Source of the DNA: Actinoplanes sp. N902-109
Lineage (GTDB): Bacteria > Actinomycetota > Actinomycetes > Mycobacteriales > Micromonosporaceae
Length of the DNA: 64,000 nt
Reading direction: 5' to 3'
Assembly: GCF_000389965.1 (NCBI RefSeq)
Contig: NC_021191.1
Span: 4,961,501-5,025,500 of the forward strand
The notes below the pieces were generated by a model. That model saw nothing but the letters and a program-made list of their open reading frames with translations, did not search any database and had not been told where the DNA came from. Numbering within the stretch: the stretch's first letter is position 1; each line of letters starts with the position of its first letter. Below, in pieces: positions 51,622-60,019 of the stretch. The position numbers were made by a program, and so were the translations under genes.

Positions 51622-53063
51622 CGGGCTGCCCAGGATTGGAACAGCTCCCGGGCATGCCGGTCGCGGCTGTAGCGGTCGAGCAGATACCGGAAGACCGCTG
51701 TGTTGCGGCGACAGAACGCCGACTTTGGCTTGCGGCCCACCGGATCGCCGGCCGTCGCGTGGTGGAACACCGGATCGGCACCACACCAGCGTTCGAATGC
51801 GCACTCGGAGCACTGCGGGGCGCTGCCGGTGAACGATTCCTCGAGCGGGTCCAGCAGGGCCGCACCAGTCATCATGCTCTCCCACGAGTCCTGCTGCAGG
51901 TGGCCGAGCCGGAAGGTGGTGTCACCGTTCTCCGCGAGCATCCGGCCCTCGTCGGAGGCGTAGACGGTGCCGTCGTAGTTGTAGACCAGGGCACCGATGC
52001 CGATCCCGGCCGGCGAGGTGAGGTCCACATACCCGGGGTTGGCGTTCGTCAGCATCTTTTTGAGCACCAGCGCGGAATAGGTCTCCACAACCGGGATCCC
52101 GCGGGCGTTCAGCTCGAGGATGTAGTCCATGCCCTCGGTGTAGAAGTCGATCCACGCCGACATGTCGTAGCTACGTAGCCCGCGGTGGCGGAGGGCGAAT
52201 CCATACGGCGACACAGGCCGCAGGAAAACATCGTGAAAGCCGTGCTCCACATAGCTGTCGATGATGTCGCGGACCCGCCCCAGACTGGCTGCCGTGGTCG
52301 TCATCAGCGCGCTCACCCGGTGCTGCCCGAGCCGCTTGCGGATCCGGGTGATACCGGCCAGCGCCCGTTCCCAGCTGTCCCGGCCGGGCCGTGGCCGGTT
52401 GCGGTTGTGCAGGTCGGCCGGACCGTCCAGCGAGGTGGAGAAGTACACGTCGTGCTGGTCGGCGAAATCCAGCACGTCGTCGTCCAGCAGCGCGAGGTTC
52501 GACGCGATCACGAAGGCCAACTGCCGCCCTTCCGTGCGGTTGCGGCGCTGCGCCTCCTGCGTGACCAACCGCACGATGTCCATGTTGAGCAGCGGCTCCC
52601 CGCCCTGGAACTCGAACTTCAGCGCCGGCGACGGCGACCGGAAAGCGGCGTCGACGCCTGCCAGCGCCGTTTCCGCGGACATGTCGAAATCGGTACGGGC
52701 CACCGTACGCCGCGACACCTGGCAGTACCCGCACGAGTGCTCGCAGCGCAGCGTCACGACGAACATGTGCAGGGCGGTGAAGTCGGCGAGCCGATGGTGC
52801 TGGGTCGCATACTTGAGGGCGAGCAAGTCGACGGGCAGCCGCTCCCCCCGCTCGCGGACCATGTGCTTGCCGCGCAGCCGCCGGAGCAGCACCGGATCCT
52901 CGATGCGCAGGTCGGTGAGAGCGGCGAACTCGGCTGCGGAGAGAAAGATGTGCTCGCCGACCATGTTGGTCACCAGCACTCGTCCATCGGGCCAGCGCTC
53001 GAACCGGAACGGCAGGTGTTCCAGGGTGCCCGGCGCCGCTGCGATGGCCACCGGTCGTCTCAT
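51618..53063 (-). CDS. hxsB: HXS system radical SAM protein HxsB
   Basis: A 481-residue radical SAM enzyme. The cluster motif is CEHSCGYC (Cys 107, 111, 114), the SAM motif FQGGEPLLN (residues 152-160), and the C-terminal SPASM-like region has CSECAFERWCGADPVFHH and a later FC (Cys 418, 421, 427, 451), so one auxiliary cluster is expected. The N-terminal 90 residues include VTNMVGEHIFLSAAEF, common to HxsB. Homologues pair with HxsC. ATG 53063 overlaps the hxsD stop. The reaction on the HXS repeat is not something I can state from sequence. Confidence 0.93.
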   Translation of the reverse strand: MRRPVAIAAAPGTLEHLPFRFERWPDGRVLVTNMVGEHIFLSAAEFAALTDLRIEDPVLLRRLRGKHMVRERGERLPVDLLALKYATQHHRLADFTALHMFVVTLRCEHSCGYCQVSRRTVARTDFDMSAETALAGVDAAFRSPSPALKFEFQGGEPLLNMDIVRLVTQEAQRRNRTEGRQLAFVIASNLALLDDDVLDFADQHDVYFSTSLDGPADLHNRNRPRPGRDSWERALAGITRIRKRLGQHRVSALMTTTAASLGRVRDIIDSYVEHGFHDVFLRPVSPYGFALRHRGLRSYDMSAWIDFYTEGMDYILELNARGIPVVETYSALVLKKMLTNANPGYVDLTSPAGIGIGALVYNYDGTVYASDEGRMLAENGDTTFRLGHLQQDSWESMMTGAALLDPLEESFTGSAPQCSECAFERWCGADPVFHHATAGDPVGRKPKSAFCRRNTAVFRYLLDRYSRDRHARELFQSWAAR

Positions 53064-53377
53064 GCCGGCGGCTCCGCCAGGCCCGTACGCGAGAACGCGA
53101 CTGCCAGCACCAGGTTGCGGACGTTCTGCGTCTCCTCGCGGATGCGAGCGCGCAGCACCTGGTCGACGATTTCCGCGCGCAACTCGTGCAGAGCGGTGCC
53201 CAGCCGCTCCGGGTCCCGGGCGAAGACATCGCATCTCACCAGGTCGCCGTCCCGTTTGAGCTCCACGGTCAGGAGGTCGCTGAATCGGTAGGCGGCCCGC
53301 TGGACAACATCCACCGGGTGCGCAGCGGCGTCGAAGGTCAGCACCGCATCGGGATGAATCGTCGAGGCATCGGACAT
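53060..53377 (-). CDS. hxsD: HXS system protein HxsD
   Basis: A 105-residue cytosolic protein: DVVQRAAYRFSDLLTVELKRDGDLVRCDVFA, then a helix and the conserved end EIVDQVLRARIREETQNVRNLVLAVAFS, the HxsD signature region. Its small size and strand-helix form suggest a peptide-recognition or carrier role for the two radical SAM enzymes, as small adaptor domains do in other RiPP systems; this is inference. ATG 53377 follows AGGAAAAC. It lies 23 bp after hxsA and overlaps hxsB by 4 bp. Confidence 0.9.
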   Translation of the reverse strand: MSDASTIHPDAVLTFDAAAHPVDVVQRAAYRFSDLLTVELKRDGDLVRCDVFARDPERLGTALHELRAEIVDQVLRARIREETQNVRNLVLAVAFSRTGLAEPPA

Positions 53378-53400
53378 GTTTTCCTGGCTCCTGGTTCAGG

Positions 53401-54084
53401 TCAGGGGCGGCCGCGTCGACGGCGGCGCCTGGCGTACGCGGTGACCGCGGCACCCACGAGGAAGACGAAGCAGCAGCATTTGCTCAGCGTGCCGAGCCCG
53501 GAGGACTCCGACTCAGAACTCCGCCGGGCGGCCACGACCCGGCCGATTGCCGGCTCGGTCGTGACAGTCGGCGCGGTGGTGTCAGCCGGCTCAGTCGTGA
53601 AGGCGGGCTCGGTAGTCGGTTCGGGGTCGGACGATGGTGTCGTGCGGGCGGGAGTCGGCGATGGGCGTGGCGACGACTTCTTCGGTTTCGGGCTCTTGTG
53701 CTTCTTCGTCGGTGCCGGGGCCGGTGTCTCCGTCTCGTACGGATCCTCGTACGGGTCGTACGGATCGGTGTACGTGTCGTCGTCCCCTGTGCCGGCCGGA
53801 GGATTCACCGAGGACACATGCGACAGGTGTGACGAGTGCGACGAGTGACCGGAGTAGTGGGATGAATGGGAGGAGTGCGACGAGTGCGAGCCGTGCAGAG
53901 CATGCGTCATGTCGCCGTACTCCTGAGCCGCCGGCGCCGGCAGCGCGAGCAACGGCTGGTTCTCCTCGGACCGGCGGACTTCGATGCGGACCGCCGGGGC
54001 GGCCGATGAGGCGGCTTGAGCGGGACCGGCGGGAGCGAGCGCAGCCAACGCGGTCGACACCGGAATCAGAAAGGCGCGGCGCAC
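53401..54084 (-). CDS. hxsA: His-Xaa-Ser repeat protein HxsA, secreted substrate
   Basis: A 227-residue precursor, the likely substrate of HxsBCD. A signal peptide (MRRAFLIPVSTALAALAPAG) ends near AQAA. Residues 64-91 carry nine His-Xaa-Ser triplets (HGS, HSS x3, HYS, a Gly, HSS x2, HLS, HVS). Then come an acidic Tyr-rich patch (TYTDPYDPYEDPYE), a Lys/Pro stretch (KKHKSPKPKKS), a Thr/Pro/Glu stalk and a C-terminal helix (CCCFVFLVGAAVTAY) with a basic tail (ARRRRRRGRP). The modified segment would thus be displayed outside the membrane. The start is GTG 54084; no strong ribosome site is visible. Confidence 0.9.
   Translation of the reverse strand: MRRAFLIPVSTALAALAPAGPAQAASSAAPAVRIEVRRSEENQPLLALPAPAAQEYGDMTHALHGSHSSHSSHSSHYSGHSSHSSHLSHVSSVNPPAGTGDDDTYTDPYDPYEDPYETETPAPAPTKKHKSPKPKKSSPRPSPTPARTTPSSDPEPTTEPAFTTEPADTTAPTVTTEPAIGRVVAARRSSESESSGLGTLSKCCCFVFLVGAAVTAYARRRRRRGRP
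53812..53895 (-). repeat. HXS repeat segment of hxsA
   Basis: This segment codes for the nine HXS triplets (residues 64-91). The plus strand shows degenerate 9-bp units such as GTGCGACGA and GTGTGACGA, consistent with past slippage. Confidence 0.8.
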
Positions 54085-54152
54085 GCCGGAGACCGTAGCA
54101 GCGGCTTCCGATCAGTCCGCAATTCTCACGTTTTTGTCACCCGTGCGGGCGG

Positions 54153-55028
54153 TCAGGCTTCGACGTCCGGGCCGTAGCGGGCGTCCAGTTCCCGGTACGC
54201 CTCCAGCACCGCCGCGGTGCCGGCCACCAGCTCGGCCGCAGCGTCCGGGCCGGCGGGGATGGTCGGGTCGAAGAACCGGCCCTCGAAGGTGGCAGTGGCG
54301 CGTTTGATCTCCTGTTCGCGCAGGAAGGTCTCGGCGGTCACCGCGGCCGCTTCCAGGCTGGCCAGGCGGCTGCTCACCGCGGTGTCCCACCCGTCGAGCG
54401 CCTGGGCGACGGTGGCCCGCTGGGTGTGCAGCTTGCGCACGGCCGGGTTGTCGGCGGCCAGGCCCTGGGTCTCGTACGCCGCAAGCTCGGTGTGGATCCG
54501 GCGCACCCGCTGGCGGCGTTCGAGCATCTCGGCCAGGTCGAGCAGGGCCCGGGTCAGCAGCCGTTCCGCGGCGGGGGCGTCGACCAGGGCGCCGAGGGCG
54601 GGCCAGGTGGACCACGCGCGACGGGCGAAGCTGAGCCCGGTGTCGAAGGACTGGCGGTCGGTTGTGTCCTCGAGGACGTAGTGCTCGTCGCGGCGCTTGA
54701 CCAGTTGCGGTGCGGACACCGTGCCGGGCAGGCGTGCGCCGGGGCCGCGGATCGAGCCGGCCACCCCCACCACGACGCCGGCCAGGGCGATCAGCGGCCA
54801 CCACCGCGCCCCGGAGCAGGCGAAACCCAGCGCCCCCACGACCAGGATCACGCTGGTCGTCCACACCCCGGGACCGGTCAGCGTGGCCCCGGCCGGGACG
54901 GCCGGGGCGACCTCCAGCACCCCACCCCAGCGTTCGGTGGTGGCGCCGCCGTCGACCACGGTGAGCCGCAGCCGGGACACCATGGTCGCCCGTTTGTCGC
55001 GGGCGACGTACAGCTCGGGCGAACCCAT
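54153..55028 (-). CDS. Two-helix membrane protein of unknown function
   Basis: A 291-residue protein that matches no family I recognise. Residues about 55-95 hold two hydrophobic helices (TTSVILVVGALGFACSG and WWPLIALAGVVVGVAGSI). The C-terminal 190 residues are helical and charged (AERLLTRALLDLAEMLERRQRVRRIHTELAAYETQ, LASLEAAAVTAETFLREQEIKRATATFEGRFFDP), suggesting a coiled coil in the cytosol. ATG 55028 is provisional; ATG 54983 is possible. It ends 68 bp before hxsA on the same strand, so read-through into the hxs operon is possible, but a functional link is unproven. Confidence 0.6.
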   Translation of the reverse strand: MGSPELYVARDKRATMVSRLRLTVVDGGATTERWGGVLEVAPAVPAGATLTGPGVWTTSVILVVGALGFACSGARWWPLIALAGVVVGVAGSIRGPGARLPGTVSAPQLVKRRDEHYVLEDTTDRQSFDTGLSFARRAWSTWPALGALVDAPAAERLLTRALLDLAEMLERRQRVRRIHTELAAYETQGLAADNPAVRKLHTQRATVAQALDGWDTAVSSRLASLEAAAVTAETFLREQEIKRATATFEGRFFDPTIPAGPDAAAELVAGTAAVLEAYRELDARYGPDVEA

Positions 55029-55038
55029 GGGACAAACG

Positions 55039-55596
55039 CTAACCGCGCCGAGCAACCGGCCACTCGGCGGCCAGGATCGCGAAGTCCAGCTCGGTCGACC
55101 ACTCGCCTTTGAACAGCTCGTTCTCCACCAGCCGGGCCTCCTGCCGCATCCCGAGCCGGCGCGCCACCCGGGCCGAGGCCTCGTTGCGCTCGTCCACCCG
55201 GGCGATCACCCGGTGCCAGCCCAGCTTGTCGAAGGCCAGGCCCAGCACCGCGGACGCCGCTTCGGTCGCATAGCCACGCCCGCCCTGCCGGGGGTCGAAG
55301 ACATAGCCGATCTCGCCACCCCGATGCTCCTCGCTGCGCCAGAACAGCGTCACATCACCGGCCAGCTCCCCGGTCGCCGCGACCTCGGCGCCCAGCGTCA
55401 GGCCCTCGCCCTCGGCGGCCAGGGCAGTGCGCGCCCACACCCCGCCATCCAGTCGCTCGACGATCAACTCCCGCGTCATCGGCTCGAACGGTACATACCG
55501 GCAGACGTCGTCCCGCCCCCGGTACGCCAGCAACGCATCGGCGTCGGCCATCGTCAACGGCCGCAACACCAGTCGTTCCGTACGAATAACGTCCAC
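55039..55596 (-). CDS. GNAT N-acetyltransferase (RimJ/RimL-like)
   Basis: A 185-residue acetyltransferase with the RimJ/L-type start DVIRTERLVLRPLTMADADALLAYR, the region GEIGYVFDPRQGGRGYATEAASAVLGLAFDKLGWHRV (acetyl-CoA loop) and RVARRLGMRQEARLVEN. It probably acetylates a protein N-terminus, an antibiotic or a small amine. GTG 55596 was chosen because the domain begins there; no ribosome site is evident and GTG 55623 is an alternative. It lies 10 bp upstream of the unknown membrane protein gene. Confidence 0.88.
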   Translation of the reverse strand: MDVIRTERLVLRPLTMADADALLAYRGRDDVCRYVPFEPMTRELIVERLDGGVWARTALAAEGEGLTLGAEVAATGELAGDVTLFWRSEEHRGGEIGYVFDPRQGGRGYATEAASAVLGLAFDKLGWHRVIARVDERNEASARVARRLGMRQEARLVENELFKGEWSTELDFAILAAEWPVARRG

Positions 55597-56257
55597 GCCA
55601 GGACGGTAACGCACCACAGCGACCGAATCGCCGCCCCTCACTGGTTCTCTTCCATGCCAGCCCTGGTCCGGACCCCCTCGACGCGCCGAGCGGGTCTTCG
55701 GACGGCACCCCACCGCCGACCGCCGCGGCTCCGGCAGCGGTCACCATCGAGCCGCGCTCCCGCCGCGTTCCACTCTGAGCGCTGGGTGTTGCGCGACATC
55801 GTGCGTGGCCGGCTGGCCACCGATCCCGATCCGCACGGGCTGCGCCTGCGCGGGGCCCGGATCACCGGACTTCTGGACCTGAAGAACAACACCAGCAATG
55901 GTGCTGAGAGGGTCGAAGGTCACCGCCAGTTCTCCGGACAGCGCGGTCGCGCTTTTCGGCGCCCACATCGGCCTGCTGCCCTACCCCGACTCCCTGTCGT
56001 ACTGGCTTTGCCTACGCCGCTGGCGCGCCCTCATCGGCCTATTGTTGATCATCACCTTCCCCCGTATGCACACCGGTCGAACTCATCGGCGTGGGCCTTG
56101 ACCTCGGCACCCCCTGCTCAAGACCGGCGCCTGCGACACCTGCGCCCCACCACCAACCCCCGCCGGACAACGCCTCACCATCACCAGCTGGCCCCCGCAC
56201 AGAACACACCCATCGCCCGCTTGACTTGAACTGTGCTGCACCCACGATGATCGCCTC
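55597..56257. other. Decayed region with gene remnants
   Basis: No intact gene was found in 661 bp. Besides the remnant at 55781-55896, a short frame at about 55960-56080 reads GLLPYPDSLSYWLCLRRWRA and may be another fragment. Base composition is lower in GC at about 55880-56080 than in the flanks. No insertion-sequence ends or duplicated target site were seen. Confidence 0.5.
55781..55896 (+). pseudogene. Remnant of a pentapeptide-like repeat protein
   Basis: The plus strand reads RWVLRDIVRGRLATDPDPHG followed by LRLRGARITGLLDLKNN, the opening pattern of actinobacterial proteins with right-handed HGxRLRGARI repeats. There is no start codon before it, and the match ends abruptly after NN, so most of the gene is gone. 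Confidence 0.55.
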
Positions 56258-56752
56258 ATGACTGCTGATGAAGCACGGCCGGCCCGGGTGACCAACGACC
56301 CGGTTGCCCCCGATCTTGACGTCTCGAGAGTGATGATCGCGTCACCCCAGCAGATCTGGTCGGCTTGGATCGACCCGGCTGCGATCGCCCGCTGGTGGGG
56401 GCCTGACGGGTTCACCAGCACCGTCCGCGACCTCGATGTCCGCGAAGGTGGCCGGTTCGACGTGGTGATGCGGGGCCCGGACGGTTCCACGTTCGACAAC
56501 TTGTACCTGTTCGGCGATGTTGAAGCGGGTAAACGGGTCACGTACGTCCACCAGGGGTCGCAAGAGCATGGCCTGGCCCCGTCCCGTTCGGTGATGACAA
56601 TCGCGGAGGTGGAGGCCGGGGCCCGGACGCTCGTGACGCTACGGTCGTTCTACGCTTCGGAGTCCGACCGCCGGAAGCATCTTGTGGACTTCCAGGCAGC
56701 CGCCGGAGCGCACCAACTGCTGGAGCGGCTCGAGAGGGTTGCCGCGCGTTGA
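56258..56752 (+). CDS. SRPBCC/AHSA1-family protein
   Basis: A 164-residue START-fold protein: LDVSRVMIASPQQIWSAWIDPAAIARWWGPDGFTSTVRDLDVREGGRFDVVMRGPDG is the AHSA1-type opening with the conserved WWGP, followed by KRVTYVHQG and GARTLVTLRSFYAS. It probably binds a hydrophobic ligand or, as in Hsp90 co-chaperone relatives, a protein. The start ATG 56258 lies just after the decayed region. It appears to be a single gene. Confidence 0.88.
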   Translation: MTADEARPARVTNDPVAPDLDVSRVMIASPQQIWSAWIDPAAIARWWGPDGFTSTVRDLDVREGGRFDVVMRGPDGSTFDNLYLFGDVEAGKRVTYVHQGSQEHGLAPSRSVMTIAEVEAGARTLVTLRSFYASESDRRKHLVDFQAAAGAHQLLERLERVAAR

Positions 56753-57052
56753 TGCCGCACCCCACCGCATGACGCTGTTTGTCGATCTCGCGGTCGAAGG
56801 CCGGTGGTCTGCCACCGGCTGGCCCTCGTCGTGGCCGACGACCGACCTGGTCCGCAGGTTCACCGGTGGTTGCTCCGATACCGCGCCACCACGATCGCGC
56901 CACCACGGTCGCGTCACCGCGGTCGCACTGGGGGACGTGGCGGCACCGGCAGCCACTCCGGCGACGCACGTCCCCGTCTCACCAGCAGTGATCGGCGGAC
57001 GCGGGCTGCCGTCCGGATCGCGGCGAGACGAGGACGCTGCTCCCGGGCTGGA
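56753..57052. other. 300-bp gap between convergent genes
   Basis: No gene is supported. A perfect 8-bp stem with a TCTG loop (GCCGGTGG 56800-56807, CCACCGGC 56812-56819) may terminate both flanking genes. At about 56880-56935 short CGCGCCACCACGGTCG-like units repeat without coding meaning. Confidence 0.5.
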
Positions 57053-57772
57053 TCACCCGTCCACTTCGAAGCGGACAACCACGATCTCGTCACTGGCTTG
57101 CAGGGCCGGGTAGTGGTCGCGCAAGCCTGCCAGGACGTCGGCGGCGCTGGTGAAGCCGTCCTCTCGAGCCTCGTCGTCGTTGATGCTGTCGACACGCTTG
57201 GCCACGGTGGAGGTGATCCGGCCCCGCAGGCACACCTCGTCGTCGAATTCGAAGACCAGCAGGGCCGGTCCGACCTGTACGGGATCCCTGAACCGCATCG
57301 TCACCCGTTTGCTCCCGTCGCGAACAGCGGGAAGGTAGGTGGCGCGGAATCGGAGGCGCTGTATGCGCTGGTTTCCCCACCGGTAGGTGTGCGGCAGCAG
57401 GTCGGTGACCGGCACGACCTGCGTGCCCTCGCCGGTGGGGACGATGACATGGATGTCCGGGTAGTAGTCGGCCAGCACCTGCCGGTCGCGTCCGCACGGC
57501 GCCAGAACTCCCCGGCCGTCATCGCCGACAGCGACGATCAGGCGGGGTGCCCGGGCGCCGCCGGCGCGGGCCACCGCGAGAGCCACCAGCTCGGCGCAGG
57601 GGCCGCCGGTGAAGTGGTACAGATTCAAGCCGACGTGGACACGGCCGCTCTCGTCCAGAAGAGCGGCCGCGACGGTGTGGATGTCACCGTCGCCGCTGTC
57701 CCGCAAGGCAGAACGAGCGGCCTCCACCAGGGCAGTCTCAGCGGCGGCGAGGTCAGATGACGGCGCGATCAC
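57053..57772 (-). CDS. Cytidine deaminase-like / ASCH fusion protein
   Basis: A 239-residue two-domain protein. Residues about 10-125 are cytidine deaminase-like: HTVAAALLDESGRVHVGLNLYHFTGGPCAELVALAVA supplies the Cys-Ala-Glu zinc and proton-shuttle motif (Cys 59, Glu 61), and LAPCGRDRQVLADYYPD the second motif. That motif normally reads PCxxC; here Asp 96 stands in place of the second Cys. Residues about 135-239 look like an ASCH (PUA-like) RNA-binding domain (LRFRATYLPAVRDGSKRVTMRFRDPVQVGPALLVFEFDD). A nucleoside or RNA-base role is inferred from the two domains. Confidence 0.82.
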   Translation of the reverse strand: MIAPSSDLAAAETALVEAARSALRDSGDGDIHTVAAALLDESGRVHVGLNLYHFTGGPCAELVALAVARAGGARAPRLIVAVGDDGRGVLAPCGRDRQVLADYYPDIHVIVPTGEGTQVVPVTDLLPHTYRWGNQRIQRLRFRATYLPAVRDGSKRVTMRFRDPVQVGPALLVFEFDDEVCLRGRITSTVAKRVDSINDDEAREDGFTSAADVLAGLRDHYPALQASDEIVVVRFEVDG

Positions 57773-57823
57773 GATGGCAGCCTATGGGACAAGCGCACCG
57801 CAGTACCGCGTACCCACCGGTGG

Positions 57824-60007
57824 TCAGGCCCGGTGGGAGGCGGGCTCGCGGTCGGCGGGGTCGGTGGACGGGCGGACCTCGCGTTCCAGGGCGGCGCCCT
57901 CGACGTCGAGGACCGGTAGCCAGCTGAGCCAGGACGGCAGCCACCAGCCGGCCCGGCCGAGGAGGCTCAGGGCGGCCGGGACGGCGATCATGCGGACGAT
58001 CAGGGCGTCGAAGAGGATGCCGATGGCCAGCGCGAAGGCGATCGGTTTGATGGTGTCGTTGCCTTCCGGTACGAACCCCGCGAACACCGCAAACATGATC
58101 GTGGCCGCCGCGACCACCACCGGGGCGGCCTGGCGGAAGCCGGTGACCACCGCGTCGCGCGGGGCGGCGCCGTGGGCGTGCGCCTCGTGCATGCGGGAGA
58201 CCAGGAAGACCTGGTAGTCCATGGCCAGGCCGAACAGGATGCCGATGACGATGATCGGCGAGAGGCTGAGCAGCGGGCCGGTGGTGCTGGCGTTGACGAT
58301 CTGCTGCAGCCAGCCCCACTGGAACACCGCGGTGGTCGCGCCGAGGGCGGAGCCGATGGTGAGCAGGAAGCCGACGACGCCGACGACCGGCACCAGGATC
58401 GAGCGGAACACCAGGATCAGCAGGATCAGGGCCAGGCCGACGACGAGGATGAGGTAGCGCGGCAGGGCCTGGTCGAGTTTCTGCGACACGTCCACGCTGA
58501 CGGCGGTCTGGCCGGTGACGTACACGCCGTTCTGACCCTTGAAGGAGTCGCGCATGTCGTGCACCAGGTTGACCGTGCCGGTGCTGTCCGGCTCGCTCGT
58601 GGCGATGACGGTGATCAGCGCGGCGGTGCCGGCCGGGTTGGGGGTGGGCGGGGCGACCACGGCGACGCCAGGCAGGTTCTTGACCTCCGCGGCGATGGTG
58701 GTGGCCCGCTGGGCGGCGTTGTCACCGTCGACCAGCACCAGCAAAGGGCCGGAGAAGCCGGGGCCGAAGTGCTGGGCGATCAGCGCCTGCGCCTTGGCCT
58801 GGGTGCTGCCGGTGGCTGCGGGCTGGATCAGCGACGTGCGCATCGAGAAGAACGGGATGGCGATCACGGCGAGCACCACGACGGCGGCCAGCAGGCTCAG
58901 CACGCGGAACCGGCTGATGGTGGCCGCCCAGCCGCGGTAGATGGCACGGCCGGAGTCGGCTGCGGCCGCCGGCGGGGCGTTCCGGAGCTTGCGGGGCAGG
59001 GCGCGGCGGCCGATGAAGCCGAGCACCGCGGGCACCAGGGTGACGGCGACCAGCACGGCGACCACGATGGTGGCCGCGGCGGCCAGGCCCATCTCGGTGA
59101 GGAAGGGGATGCCGGCGATGGCGAGCCCGGCCAGCGCGATGACCACCGTGATGCCGGCGGTCACCACGGCGGACCCGGCGGTGCCCACCGCAAGCGCGGC
59201 GGCGTCCTCGGGGGTGCGGCCCTGGCGCAACTCCTGGCGGTGGCGGGTGACGATGAACAGCGCGTAGTCGATGCCCACCGCCAGGCCCAGCATGATCGCC
59301 AGGATGGGGGTGGTGGACTGCAGGTCGACGAAGCCGGTCAGGGTGGTGATGCCCAGCGCGCCGATGCCGACGCCGACGATCGCGGTGATCAGGTTCATCC
59401 CGGCGGTGACCAGGGAGCCGTACGTGAAGGTCAGCACGAGCAGCGCGACCACCACACCGATGATCTCGGCCGGGCCGCCGATGTCGGCGCCGTCGGGCTG
59501 GCTCGCCTCGCCGGTGACCTCGACGGTCAGCCCGCCGGTGCCGGCCGCGGCGACCTCGTCGAGCAGGGCGGTGCGCTGCTCCTCGGTGAGCTGCGCGGCG
59601 GGCACCGGATAGGTGACGGTGCTGAAGGCGGCGGACTGGTCGGCCGAGACGGTCGGCGACTTGGCGTCCAGCGGGTTGGTCGCGCTGGCCACGCCGGGCA
59701 GTTTGCCGAGCTCGCCGACGATGGCGATCACCTTGGCCGCGTTGGCCTGGTCGGTGATCTTGGCGCCGGCCGGGGCGGCCATCACCACCTGGGCGGTGGC
59801 CCCGTTGGCGCCGTCGCCGAAGCGGTCGTCGATGAGGTTGAGCGCGGTGGTCGACTCCTGGCCGGGGATGCTGAACGTGTTGACCGTCGAGCCCGCCAGC
59901 GTCGCCGCGCCGGCCCCGGTGGCCAGCAGCACCACGAACCAGATGGCCGTGACCAGGAAGCGGTGCCGGAAGGCGCCCCGTCCCAGCCGGTGCAGGAAGG
60001 TAGCCAT
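57824..60007 (-). CDS. MMPL-family exporter
   Basis: A 727-residue RND-type transporter with about 12 helices in two halves. Each half has an MMPL core: AIMLGLAVGIDYALFIVTRHRQEL with GTAGSAVVTAGITVVIALAGL in the first and PIIVIGILFGLAMDYQVFLVSRMHEA in the second. A large extracytoplasmic domain lies between helices 1 and 2 (NTFSIPGQESTTALNLIDDRFGDGANG). Such proteins export lipids, siderophores or drugs. The TetR gene lies 12 bp upstream on the same strand, and the operator pair in front of it should control both. Confidence 0.93.
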   Translation of the reverse strand: MATFLHRLGRGAFRHRFLVTAIWFVVLLATGAGAATLAGSTVNTFSIPGQESTTALNLIDDRFGDGANGATAQVVMAAPAGAKITDQANAAKVIAIVGELGKLPGVASATNPLDAKSPTVSADQSAAFSTVTYPVPAAQLTEEQRTALLDEVAAAGTGGLTVEVTGEASQPDGADIGGPAEIIGVVVALLVLTFTYGSLVTAGMNLITAIVGVGIGALGITTLTGFVDLQSTTPILAIMLGLAVGIDYALFIVTRHRQELRQGRTPEDAAALAVGTAGSAVVTAGITVVIALAGLAIAGIPFLTEMGLAAAATIVVAVLVAVTLVPAVLGFIGRRALPRKLRNAPPAAAADSGRAIYRGWAATISRFRVLSLLAAVVVLAVIAIPFFSMRTSLIQPAATGSTQAKAQALIAQHFGPGFSGPLLVLVDGDNAAQRATTIAAEVKNLPGVAVVAPPTPNPAGTAALITVIATSEPDSTGTVNLVHDMRDSFKGQNGVYVTGQTAVSVDVSQKLDQALPRYLILVVGLALILLILVFRSILVPVVGVVGFLLTIGSALGATTAVFQWGWLQQIVNASTTGPLLSLSPIIVIGILFGLAMDYQVFLVSRMHEAHAHGAAPRDAVVTGFRQAAPVVVAAATIMFAVFAGFVPEGNDTIKPIAFALAIGILFDALIVRMIAVPAALSLLGRAGWWLPSWLSWLPVLDVEGAALEREVRPSTDPADREPASHRA

Positions 60008-60019
60008 GGTCGTGTCCTC

